A stretch of DNA of 64,000 nt from Sternotherus odoratus (lineage: Eukaryota > Chordata > Testudines > Kinosternidae): positions 171,386,934 to 171,450,933 of the forward strand of contig JAVMKO010000001.1 in NCBI GenBank assembly GCA_032164245.1, read 5' to 3'. The position numbers were made by a program, and so were the translations under genes. Shown here piece after piece: positions 1 through 11,045 of the stretch (position 1 is the first letter of the stretch; every line of letters begins with the position of its first letter). Below the pieces are notes generated by a model. The model was not told the origin of the DNA, made no database searches, and saw nothing but the letters and a program-made list of their open reading frames with translations.

Positions 1-43
1 GGTCTAATATATAATACTAGCGAAAATACCCGGCGTTGCTCGG

Positions 44-115
44 GTCCGTCGGAGGTGGGGAGGGGGCAGAGAGCTGAGCGTGTGCAGGGTCTGTTGGAGG
101 GGGGAGGGGGCAGAG
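44..115. repeat. G-rich array left of the minisatellite
   Basis: About two units of the form 'gggtccgtcggaggtgggga' followed by 'gggcagagagctgagc'. The same units recur at 609-715, on the other side of the C-rich array and in the same orientation, so the C-rich array interrupts or expands within a G-rich one. Confidence 0.75.
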
Positions 116-116
116 A

Positions 117-606
117 GCAAACCTGACACTCCCACCTCACCCCCCCGACCAAACCCGACACCCCCACCTCACTTACCCCTCGATCAACCCCGACTCACAT
201 TTTCACCCCCACCCAAACCCAACACCCCCACGTCACCCCCCTACCAACACCCCCTGACTAACACCCACACCTCACCCCCCGTGGACCAAACCTGACACAC
301 CCACCTCACTTTCCCCCCCAACCAAACCCGACACCCCTACCTACCACCACAAACAAACCCGACACCCACACCTCACTTACCCCTCGACCAACCCCGACCC
401 CCCACCTCACCCCCCACCAAACCCAACACCCCCTGACCAACCCCAACACCCACACCTCACCCCTCACCCACCCCAACACCTTCCCACGCCCCCAGACCAA
501 ACCCAACACCCCCGGCTCACTTACCCCCAAACCAAACCCGACACCCCCACCTCACCCCCCCGACCAAACCCGACACCCCTACCTCACTTATCCTCTGACC
601 AAACCC
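117..606. repeat. C/A-rich minisatellite, about 15 units of 29-42 bp
   Basis: The units start with 'ccaaacccgacacccc' and continue 'cacctcac' plus a variable C-run. I count about 15 imperfect units. The + strand is almost free of G, a strong strand asymmetry. It produces spurious proline-rich frames on both strands. Units differ by small indels and C-to-T changes, so the array is old or evolves by slippage. Confidence 0.85.
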
Positions 607-608
607 AA

Positions 609-715
609 CTCGGGTCCGTCGGAGGTGGGGAGGGGCAGAGAGCTGAGCGAGTGCGGGGTCCGTTGGAGGGGAGAGGGGCAGAGAGCTGAGCAAGTGCGGG
701 GTCCGTTGGAGGGGG
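609..715. repeat. G-rich array right of the minisatellite
   Basis: Nearly three units of about 43 bp containing 'ggggtccgttggagggg' and 'gcagagagctgagc'. It is a direct repeat of the array at 44-115. Runs of three or more G are dense enough to allow G-quadruplex folding (inference). Confidence 0.75.
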
Positions 716-960
716 TATTATGACATCATAACTATGTCACAGAGAACAGCAGCTGCCCAGCTGATGTGAATGGGCTTTAAAGAATTTCACCCCTGGGGGG
801 CATCAGAGGTGAGATTTGAAAAAGTTTCGACTCTTACCCTGATTAGGACCCTAAGACCTCTAACTGTACCAAATTTCAAGTCTCTAGCTCAAACGGTGTG
901 GAAGGAGTAAGCGCACATACATACATACACGCACGCATACACCATTTGACTTTTATATAT

Positions 961-3900
961 ATAGATATGTGCTGCAATCAGGAAATCTCCCCTCACTCAG
1001 GACTTCAAAATGCTATAGGTAATATATGTAGCACTTCAGCTGAGATGAAGTACATATCTCCAAAGGCGAAATAGGTCTCCGTTCGCACAGTTTTTTCTTT
1101 TTTTTTCTTTTCTGGCTTTGCGGTTTGAAAATAGCTGTCACATGGAAAAATTTGCAGTAAGTTCCATCCAGCCAAGAGAATTCTGGGTCTGTTAACAGGA
1201 TATTTACTTTGAGGTAAATGCCAACTTTGGTCGAGGTTTATTGCACTTAATTACCTGTGGCTATGTGTTAAAAATGTACCATGTGGAAAGAGAGACTGAA
1301 ATTAAGGCTATTGCCTGCATGCTCACTTTCCCCAGGAAAGCTCTGTATTTTGAGGCCGTCTGCACCAGGAAACCCAGTAGAATACTGGTGGGGAAATTTA
1401 GCTCTCTCTTCATCGTTTCACTCTATTATTCCCTCCCCCTTCCCAATAGCTGTGAGCATGCCTGTCAATTGTCTGTCATTTTGAGGAATGTCACTCATTT
1501 TAGTCCCAAAGTTAACTACATTCCACGCAGATTGCATGCTCCCCTCACTTTTATGGTTGAGATTTATTGATGTTATCAGTAGCCATGCCAAGTTTACACT
1601 CAAGGGGCAAATTCCACATGAATGCTTTGTGCTCCTTATTTTGTGTCTTTGATGTGTGTTGTCTCCAACCTGGGCCTTGCCAGGTTGAAGGGTACGTCTG
1701 TGAAGGTTAAGGTAGTATATGTTGCTGGTGTTCAAGAAAGCTGTCAGAGCCACTCACCATTCAGTGCTCTGGAGATGTGCACATCCTCAAATGACTGAAG
1801 ACCTGTAGTGCTGTCATTGAGGAGAAAGAGTAGAACAGGGTAAAGCAGTGAGTTATAATATGCTTGTCTTTCACCTCTAGAGGCCTTGCCCTGTTTCAGA
1901 CTTGGATTAGAGTTCACAAATCAAAGGAGTATCATAGTCTTGACTTAGTCTCCGGTTGACATAAGTCCCCATCAAAAACTGACACACAATTTGTTTTCCA
2001 TGGAAAGCTGTCAGTGCCAAAGAGGTTCCAAAGGTGTTTCAGTTCAGCAGTAAAAGAAGCTGACAAGTTGGGTGAAAAGATTTGCATTGCAACTGCCTGT
2101 GCTATAGGTTACTGCGGTCCATGACAAGAACTTCCCTGTCTGTGCAAAATTCAAAGCCATGTGGTCACAGATTGCCACGCAGAAAACTTAGGCTCAGTTC
2201 CTCATTCTGGTCACTTGATCCCTAGCCTAGTCAGGAAAGCTGCAGAGGCAGTGGCCCAGATCCTCAAAGATATTTAGGCTCCTAACTTCAGCTGATTTCA
2301 TGATTATCCCCCAAGTGGAAGGGAGTATTGTGCATCATGTCCTAGCAATGATTTTGACTCCTACGGAGCGGTGATTTGGGAATGTTGTGCAGTTGTTCTT
2401 GGGCTGAAGGATATTGCTCTGATGTAGACTTGAAGGAGGAAGATCAGAAAGGTGAGAAAGTGGAAGACTCCTCAGTAGAATGGAAGACTCCCCTCCTTGC
2501 CTCATTCCCAAGAGAAAAAACCCCAACAGTGCTTATAGACTATAAGCATGATTAAAAATTATCAAACCACCCAATCATGTCAAGTGCTTTATAATTAAAT
2601 CCCCTTCCGAATAACAGATGGGTTAAACTACGTTCTATGTTAGGAACACTAGCCAACAATAAAAGTGATTGTCCAAACTGACAGTCACGACAAGGAATCC
2701 TCCACTGGTTTTGAGTAATATCATTTCTCAGCTAGTTAGGGGCTAGAATGTTGCAACCTTCCAAACTGCGCTGCCCCAGAAGCACACTAGGGATTGCCTC
2801 TGACAGTCACAATTTGTTCTCCCCTTGTTTCTGGGGAAAGTAACTCACTACTGCCCATGGGCAACAGAAGATTACTTCCCCTTCAGAGATGATTTAAGTC
2901 TGCTGGCCATTGCATTGTGGAAGAGGAGGGAGTGAAACTTCAGGTAGTTCACACAGGGGAACAATCAGACATCCTACTTCCCTGTGCAGGCTCAGTGGCC
3001 AATTAACAATACTGACCTATGTAGTTAAAATATATCACAGAGCAAAACTTCTCTCTGGACACAAAATGAAGAAAGGGCACTGACCCAACTTGCACTCTCT
3101 GTGTGAAATATGAGGAGTCATACAGTGGTTAGGTATGGTGTCTTTATGGATTCAGCAGATCCTGGATACAGCTCTGAAGGCATCCGTGTACCTCTTGTCT
3201 CAAGTACTGTAACACAGTGGAACCCGCCATTTAAACAAAGACCAGCTAGAAGAATAGCATTTTTGTAGAGCAAAGGTTATCTGCCTAGCAGGTTTGTGCT
3301 GTTTCTCTATGACTCCATTGCGTATGAATATAGCCATCAGTGGCTCTGTCAGGCTTGGGGAGCTCACTCACCCAAACCGCATGTAAACCATCTTTGCTTG
3401 CTCCCTTATTCCCCAGCAAAATGAATTTTAGTGCATGCATCATGCAATGCACTGTGTCTCGAATGGCAGAGGTCAACAAGTCCCTTCTTCGCCACAACCT
3501 GATTTCTAGCTGAGTCACAGATATCCACTTGTAACACACATTGGAACCAGCGCTAAATATCAGTGAGATTCTAGCCAGATAAGTGCTTTACAAATGATAG
3601 TGTGTGTGGTCCTGGTTCTGTTTTTATTGACTCTAGGGTGATTTCTGTAACCTTCTTGTTTGTTCTGTGCACCAATGAGAATATTTTTCTGTCACTCCTG
3701 TCAACTCAACCTCTGATCTGAAAATCAATCTTTGCTCTTTCTGCCTCTTGCCTTATAGAAAAAGAATGAAAGATTCTGTAACCAGAATTTAGCAGACAGT
3801 TTTGCTGATGATATAGAAGAGAGCCTTTTATACCTCCCAGGGATCTCTAGTTAACTATTTAAAACATTAAGTTTAGTCACTAAGATAAGTTGATATAAGT

Positions 3901-4611
3901 TAGAGACAAACAGAGAGTAAATGCAAGGCCAAACCCTGGCCCCCACTGCGTTTGTTTTATACCACTCTACCAAAGCATAGTGACAACAGAGTCAATTACC
4001 CAAGGATTCCCCAAGCACCGGGCAATCCCCACTTCACATAGGTGCAGCATAGCCAGCACTACATCAGCCTTTTTTGAACCTTTGGGCTATGTAGGGGGTT
4101 CTTTGGGAGTGTGAATGGAATGTGGTGTGCTCCAGAGAACCTCAATTCCCATAACACCCCATGGGGGCTGGGAGTGTCTACAACTAGCATAACAGAGCAG
4201 TGCTAAAGCCAAACTTGCCCCCAGCTTACTTTAAAGACCTCACAGAAGTACCAAGTGTCTCAAAAATGCTTCTATTCCCACCTCTATGGCTGCATTGTAC
4301 AGACCTGGTGTAGCTTAGGATTGTGGCCTCTCTTTTTATTATCACTAGAGATGGGTGCAGTTGAACCTAGGACTCCTTCAATCTCCCTGCCCACCTGAGC
4401 TTCATCTGAGGAGAGGAATATCAGTTCCCTTGCTTTTGGCTCTTGTTGCTTTCTGTCTGCCTAGAGCCTGTGAGAGATACTATCTCTGTAGTATCCGAGC
4501 ACCTGCCATAGAAAAACAGTCAATACCAGCATAATCAACAAAGTCCCTAGTAGACTTCATGGCATCTCTACCACTTTTCTCTCTTCAGGGTAAAAACTCT
4601 GCTCGGGGTAG
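961..4611. other. No gene recognised; mostly unique-looking DNA
   Basis: Only short open frames occur here (longest about 111 codons, 1418-1753 minus), with no domain or splice-site pattern I trust. There is a T-rich run near 1091-1110. At 2258-2285 there is one arm of the dispersed palindromic repeat 'ccagatcctcaaag' that appears complete at 19469-19549. Confidence 0.6.
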
Positions 4612-5262
4612 TGTTTTAGAGTGGCTGAGCCCTATTAAGGATAAATGGGGCTTTAGCCCCACCTCCTGACAAGATCAGCTCACCTTCTCACCTGGGAAAT
4701 AATGAATGAAGTAATGAAATGATCTGATTAACTCAGGCCAGGCCTGGGGATATAAAGGAGGGAGGGCCAGATGCCTGGTTTAGTCCCTGAGGAAAGGAGA
4801 GTGAGGGGGAGTTTAACACTCTAGCCAGGCAGTCTAGAACTGTTGCTGGCTGGTGAAAGCATTTGTAGGGAATAAAGAGCCAATTTGAACAGAACCTAGC
4901 TACAGGAAAGTGAGCTTGAGGCTCCTGATTCCAGGAGAGGGAAGCACTTGAGTGACAGCCAGCTGCTAAGGCAAAGAGAAGCTAAAGAAGGCAGGTCAGG
5001 CATTGTCTCCAGCTTCTCAGAGAGCAGAAAGAAATAATCTCTCAGGGAAGGGGGCTGAATCCAGCTAGAGTCATGGTGGAAAAGACTATATTTATGAACT
5101 GATTTGGACTCAAAGTAGACTCTGAATAGGGGACTTCTCTTTCATAGCTTTTGGCTTATATGGTGTTCTTTAGGGCTGACTAGAAGGGGGAAACTGAGGC
5201 AAAGTGCTGCAAGCTGCCACTGGCTCCAAGAGTGTGTTTGGGAGGTGGCTGACCCTGTTACA
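4612..5262 (+). mobile_element. Candidate solo LTR, 651 bp
   Basis: The segment begins TG ('tgttttagag') and ends CA ('gaccctgttaca'). It is flanked by ggtag (4607-4611) and gttag (5263-5267), a 5-bp target duplication with one mismatch. A TATA-like box 'tataaag' lies at 4751-4757 and AATAAA at 4871-4876, in the order expected of U3-R. The same 'ctgttaca' end occurs in the LTR at 19754-20105. A fortuitous promoter-like segment cannot be excluded. Confidence 0.5.
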
Positions 5263-5612
5263 GTTAGAGAAATTTTTGTGTAGATTTTTATTAGCTTTCC
5301 CTCTGCTATTTATGGGTTGGAAGGGGTGTATTGAGTGAAAGGGGGGTGTCAGCATTGTGAGACTTGTATAAAGAGGAAGGATTTGCAACCTTTCCTCTAG
5401 ATAGCCTGATCCTCTTGACTAGTAATGTGTTGTCCCCACCTTTCACATCTGTAGTCCTGGAGTTTGTGCTGTGCATTACCCCCAAAGGAATAAAACTACA
5501 GCAGTGCTTCCCAGCTCAAAATTCAGTCTTCAGCACAGCTGGGGCTTCATCTGTTAATTGCTTTGAAACACTCAGTTCCCTTAAAGTCAGATGTTCTGTT
5601 CCCTTTTTGAGT

Positions 5613-5815
5613 ATGAGAGGTAGCTGTGTTAGTCTGTAACTGCAAAAGTGACAGAGTCCTGTGGCACCTTATAGACTAACATGAATTAGAGCATAAGCTT
5701 TTGTGGGTGACTACCCACGGCATCAGCATGCATCTGACGAAGTAGGTATTCACCCACGAAAGCTTATGCTCTAATACATCTGTTAGTTTATAAGGTGCCA
5801 CAGGACTCTGTCACT
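5613..5815 (+). mobile_element. Hairpin-like retroposon with 14-bp target duplication
   Basis: The 203-bp element starts 'atgagaggtagctgtgttag' and ends 'ggactctgtcact'. It is bounded on both sides by the exact 14-mer 'ttccctttttgagt' (5599-5612 and 5816-5829). The left arm ('gtcctgtggcacctta', 'gcataagctttt') and the right arm ('aaagcttatgc', 'aaggtgccacaggac') are inverted copies, so the transcript could fold on itself. The long target duplication fits LINE-driven retroposition rather than cut-and-paste. Relatives lie at 21072-21262 and 42428-42535. Confidence 0.85.
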
Positions 5816-5829
5816 TTCCCTTTTTGAGT

Positions 5830-8480
5830 GGCCCTAACAGTTAAATCAAGATAGGTTTTTCTTCCTTGTCCTCTTTGCTCCACCCAAGCTTGGTCTAAAT
5901 GCTAGAGTTGGTTGGGATTTTTCTGTTGGAGATGTATTCTGATAAAAAATACCTTTCCCCCCCCCCTTTTTTTTTTTTTGACATTTTCTGTTCGGCAAAT
6001 CAAAGCGATAGCTCTCTGGAAAGTTCTTGTTAATTTTGCTTTGGACCTGTAGGGTGAAAGTAACATTGACAAGAGCCACCTAGACAGGAAAGCAGCAAGT
6101 TGAGACATTCTATTTTTGGTTCTCCCCGAAATTCCTAGGAATTTCTTCTGGTGGGGGGAACCTTGCATTTCCTACTTTGTGTCCTGCTATAGGATGAACT
6201 CTTTACAAAAATTGGATATTTTTTTGGTGAATGGGTAGGGACTTAATTTTTCTGTCCAGTTGTCCTAACCAGCACCCCTCTCCTTCATTTGCTTCTCCAG
6301 CTCATATCAATGGACCTTCTTTCATACAACCTCTTATACCTGAAGCCCCTTTCTGGCTGTCAGCCATTCTTCCACTCTCCCCACACTGAAACCTCTCATT
6401 TGTAGCATTTAAGACTAGAAGGGACCACAAGATCATCTGCTTTGATCGGTATGTCACAGGTCACCACAGACCACCTAGCAGCACCCCTACTGCCTCGAAA
6501 TCTTTCCTCAAAGTAGTTGTTGTTTTAAGAGCAGGAGGGTGGAAATGAGCATGTTCACATGAGCTATTAACTGAATAATGTTGCTGTAACCCTTGTCCTT
6601 CATTCTCACTAATCACTCAGTACTTCTCATCATCATTCATGTCCAGCCCTAGCTAATGGTTCAATTTTACAAACCTTGACTTGCATTAGTAGCCTTCATG
6701 CAAGTATTCCATTGAAATCATGTAAGTGAGTAAGGACCACTCCAGTGAACAAGGATTTTCAGGAATGGGCCCTTCGGTTCTTGTCATGATCTTTGTCAGT
6801 AAAGCATCTTGTATACTAAAGATATGGTATAAATAATTGATAGCAGAAATAATAAACTATCTAGTTAAATGGCTTACAGTATTAATCCATCATAATTGGC
6901 TCAAATCATCCTGGAACTTTGGGACTGTTTTTGATCCAGCTCTGAATTTGACAAATAGTTCATTATTAACAGAGACCTGCTTCTAAACCTGGCTCTAAAC
7001 ACCTTTGATCTCTAGTGTTTCTAAATCCAGAGGAGGATCCAAGTACTGCAACTTGAGCTTATTGGTCGTGGCTACATTCACAACCATGTTGCTGTCTCTT
7101 GTGTTTAGTTTTTAAAAAAAACCTTTCAGTGGTTTTAAAAAAACCAAAAAAAACCTATCTTACTATAATGTTAGGTGAGGTACTTCCTGTCTTTGAGGTA
7201 AGCTGACTTTTGTGGGACAGCCAGCGAAACCAAGCTGCACTGAAATGCTGTCACTTTACACCTGTATCTATCGTTGATGCCATCTTGAAGATGACAATGA
7301 ATAAATTCATTCGTAAGACATAAGATCATCTACAGCAAGAATCATGTTTCTTATCACAGAAAACCATGTCAGTGGAAGTGAGCATTACCAAGTACAACCA
7401 CATTTAATAAAATCAGCTGAAAGTTGATAGCATGCCTGGGAATGCAGCCAAGGAGCTAAGTAGCTAAGGGATTAGCCAAGGAGGGGTCTATTTTCAAGTG
7501 CACTGTCAAAAACAGACTTAAGGCTTGAGGTGTCACAATATGAGAAGGCATTAGAGTAGAAACTCAAAGTTACATCTCAGAAATGGAGGTTGTTCATAAC
7601 TCTGAACAAAACGTTATGGTGGTTCTTTCAAAAGTTTACAACTGAACGTTGACTTCAGACAGCTTTGAAACTCTTCAGAAGAAAAATGCTGCTTTCCCTT
7701 TATTTTTTAGGAGTTTACATTTTTTGTCATCTTTGCTGCTGCTTGAATGCATACTTTCAGTTCCAGATGGGATGTGTGACTGACTGGTCAGTTCACAACT
7801 TTGATGCTCATAACTCTGAGGTTCTATAGTAGTTTCCTGAGAGAGGGGGGCACCTATCATACTATAAAGGTATGGGTACCGTACCATTGGGGTGACATGG
7901 CCTCCCTAAAGTTATAGGTACAGAACTAAGCTCCAAGTTAAAACATTGGGTACAAATGACCGTATCACAATGAAATTAATCAGACTTTATTCAGAGGTTG
8001 TTGGTTTATTTTTTTTAAAATCCCATTGCTGATTTCTGTCTAAATTAGTCCAGAGAAACTTTCTTGGACATGATTAAGGTTGCAGAGCAGCCAAAAGGGT
8101 ATTTATAGAATAGAAGAAAAAGTTGAGGCCTCTTCAGCTTAAGAAATAAGTAAGCATGTTAGCCCAGATCCTCAAAGGCATTTAGACACCTATCTACCTT
8201 TTCAGGACCTGGGGCATTGGGTCTTATTCTCTCACTTACCAAGCAAATGGAGAGTAACTTCCATTGATGTCAGTGGAGCTATACCAGTGTACAGATAGCA
8301 TTCGTGAGGGCAGAATCCAGTTCAGTGTGCCAGATCCATTTAGTGCATTCTGGCTGAATGCCTCCAGTGAGGCAAAGTAGCCGTAACGCTGATTAACTGA
8401 GCTATTATGCTAGATGCCTGGACCCATCACTGGAGAAGCAGAAAGCAGCCGAAGAAGCATTGTAGTGGCTTCATCCCTGA
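5830..8480. other. No gene recognised; minor repeats only
   Basis: Holds a C10/T14 tract at about 5959-5980, A-rich runs near 7112-7157, and one arm of the dispersed 'cagatcctcaaagg' palindromic repeat at about 8164-8195. A short CR1 piece at about 6400-6480 is listed separately. No coding signal was recognised. Confidence 0.55.
6400..6480 (-). mobile_element. CR1 LINE 3'-end fragment
   Basis: The + strand reads 'gactagaagggaccacaaga' then 'tcatctgctttga'. This resembles the reverse complement of the CR1 3' untranslated end ('tagatgacctcctgaggtcc'-type sequence). It is short and diverged. Confidence 0.45.
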
Positions 8481-8771
8481 GGTCTGATCTACATGCAGTT
8501 ATTTCTATCCATATACTTATGGTGTCCAATTTTTTTTAAACCAAAATAGTTATACTGGTAAAACCCCTGCTGTGGACTCAGTATAAGGCACCTTTATGAT
8601 ACTGGCATAAAGGTGCCATTTACTGGTATAGCTTATTCACCTTCCTGTTTGGGAATGGCTATAGTGGTATAACTGGCTCCACACCAGGGGAGCTGTACTG
8701 CTCAAACTATACTGATATAGTTCAAGTGGTGCAACTCTTCCATGTATATAAAGTCTCTGTTGTAGTCAGAC
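8481..8771. mobile_element. Possible MITE with degenerate terminal inverted repeats
   Basis: The left end 'ggtctgatctacatgc' is approximately inverted at the right end 'tgttgtagtcagac'. The interior repeats 'tatactggta' and 'ggtataactgg' motifs, typical of a non-autonomous DNA element in reptiles. No target duplication was verified. Confidence 0.4.
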
Positions 8772-10453
8772 AGGGGATGGTTTCACACTGTTTTTGCAGA
8801 ATGGGGAAAAATATTGTGGGTCTGGAAGGACAAAAAGAGGAAAATAAGAGACAGTTAACCCCTTCTGAATCTGTTTTGAATAGGTCAGACAAAACTCTGG
8901 ATTTCTGGAACTAGCATTTGGTTCTCTGATTAGTGGCTTTATCTCTGGCTGCAGCTTTTGAAAACATTCCCTTTTCCATCTTGCTTTCTGCAAAAAACAT
9001 TGTCTTCCTGCTGCTCAAAGAGCTTATGGAACTGATTACTGTCTGAAACTAGGAGGAAAGGAGAGGAAGATAATAGTACGTAAGCTGATAAAAGCTACAG
9101 AAACATCTATAAACAATCATGCATGAATTGTATCTTCAACAACAAATGGAATTACAGAGTGACTCAGAAAATGCAGATGGGTTTGAGTTTACAGTTCTTT
9201 CTTTTTCTTTCTGGTGTCTTGGGATTTCAAGTGCCCCTGATTTTGCATGGAAAATTCTCCTTCTCCCCTTAGCGTATGTGATGGCATTTGTCAATAACAG
9301 AGCAGGGAGACCAGCAGAAAAGATCAATTAAGGTGGAGCAGGTTGCTCCACACTTGTGCTCCACTCTTACCTGGTCGGTGTCCAGCAGATGATGAGGCCA
9401 TGACCCCGCTGTTTTTCCATACTAATGTTCAGAGTCCTACTCCATCACAGGCAGCCCTAGGACATCTCAACACATAGGGAGCACAGCAGAGAGCAGCTAT
9501 GCAAGGGAGGGAGAAACTTCTCTCACCTCAAATCCCTGAGAGTCTCTGGCTTGCCCACTCAGTCGGAATTCATCAGACAACTACAAACCAATGGATACGT
9601 TCATAAAAATCAAAGCTGTGTCTGGATAACTTGCACACAGAAAAAAAGATTAAAATTCAGCAGATAACATTTTTCATTACAGCTCTCCCTGAGCAAGTCA
9701 ATAAGGATTAGGTTTAAAAAGATCACATGGCACGCTGAGCATGATGAAGAATGTATGGCTATTATTTTGTTTAAGTTTTGCACCCATCAGGAAATGACCT
9801 CAGAGGTGAAAATCATTATTTCTGAGAGAGTCTTGAGGGAAAGCAGTCAGAACTAGACCCAGCCGCCAGTATTTGCATGCAGTGCTGTATCTATAACTCC
9901 ACGTGAAGGACAGACTACAAGATTATTGTGACATACATGTATGACCGTTGACATGTGAAGGCTGAAAAGGTTAACTTCTCACTACTTCAATGAATCCGGA
10001 AGGTTGTTACAAGCAGTGGAAGCTGAATCTTTGAAAGCTTTTAGGTCTGTGTTTCTGCTCTAGTGGAGATGTAACAATGTTCTCTTGATCAACGGTCATA
10101 ACTGTTAACCACTCATGCTAGTAAATTTGAGAGCCAGTTTGGAATTTAGTTATTAGATAGTGATATATAATATACAACCACATTCTTCCATTTTTCTAAT
10201 GACAACATTATTAGCTCATTTGCTATTTAGTATAATATGCACTAAAGGAGCATCTAGGGTCCTCAACTAAGATGAGACCCTTGGTGCTTTGCCTTGTACA
10301 AACATTCAGCAAGATATTCCCCACCCCAAAAAAGCTGACAGTTGAAATAAGCAAAGCATGTAAACGTTGCCCTAGGTTACACTGTATTGTTGTTTAGTTG
10401 TTGTTGCCACTTTCAGGAATGGTACTTCCTGCGGTAACATTGGTAGTGCCTTG

Positions 10454-10532
10454 TCTCAACTCAGACCAACTAGTCATTTACTAGTGATCTCAGTTGGTCT
10501 CAACTCAGACCAACTAGTCATTTACTAGTGAT
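10454..10532. repeat. Tandem duplication, 44-bp period
   Basis: 'tctcaactcagaccaactag' begins at 10454 and again at 10498. At least 35 bp match exactly, ending 'tttactagtgat'. Each copy contains the small palindrome 'ctagtcatttactag'. The adjoining 'tctgcattct' is also doubled (10533 onward). Identity suggests a recent local duplication. Confidence 0.9.
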
Positions 10533-10977
10533 TCTGCATTCTTCTGCATTCTTCAATTTTTTGGTGCCTAACTTGAGACAACTTAAAGGAACCTGAGTTT
10601 GAGAAAGTGATGGAGAGTCAAGAACTTAGAAATTAGGCCTCTTTAAGGTGCTCTTTAAGCACTCAAAAATGGAGGCAACCTAAAATCATCAGTATCTTTT
10701 TAAAAAAACATTGGGCTTGGTTTTAACCTGTCAGGGGTCCAAGGCCATTTAAGAGTGATGTTTATAATTAAATAGTTTCTATAGTTTCCAAGAACACAAG
10801 CTGACCAAGCCATGTTGGACATCTGTTTAGCTAGAGCCATGTTGAAATTCAGTTTCAATGCGATCTCCTAACATGGTTCAAAAGTTCAGTGTTGACCTAC
10901 ACGCAGCTTGCTGTCTGTCTGTGAGAGCTATAACACTTTCACTTGCATTTTGTATTTGTAAATTGAAGCTTATTTGG

Positions 10978-11045
10978 GGCCTGATCCTGTACCATTGACA
11001 TCAAAGGGAGCTTAGCTATTGATTTCCCTGAGAGCAGGATTAAGT
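10978..11045. repeat. Palindromic 'gggcctgatcctg' repeat
   Basis: Starts 'gggcctgatcctgtacc' and closes with 'gagagcaggattaagtcc', an imperfect inverted copy. Similar elements occur at 29310-29380, 48388-48450 and 61590-61660. The internal 'attgacatcaaagg' and 'attgatttccctg' are also mirrored. Confidence 0.55.

Larger units (their letters stand above)
1..960. mobile_element. Interspersed repeat of unassigned family, with internal minisatellite
   Basis: The left part reads 'gcgaaaatacccggcgttgc', followed by G-rich and C-rich arrays. The right part (about 716-960) is non-repetitive, then runs into a 'cacatacatacatacacgca' simple repeat and ends near 'ttttatatatatagata'. The AT-rich ends and the short simple-repeat tail look like an interspersed element seen many times in reptile genomes, but I cannot name the family. 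The left boundary may lie outside the window. No target duplication was found. Confidence 0.55.

Noticed and set aside
80..295. Proline/threonine-rich 71-codon frame
   Set aside because: Translation of the C/A minisatellite.
117..606. Possible CRISPR-like array
   Set aside because: Units are contiguous with no unique spacers, and the context is a vertebrate genome.
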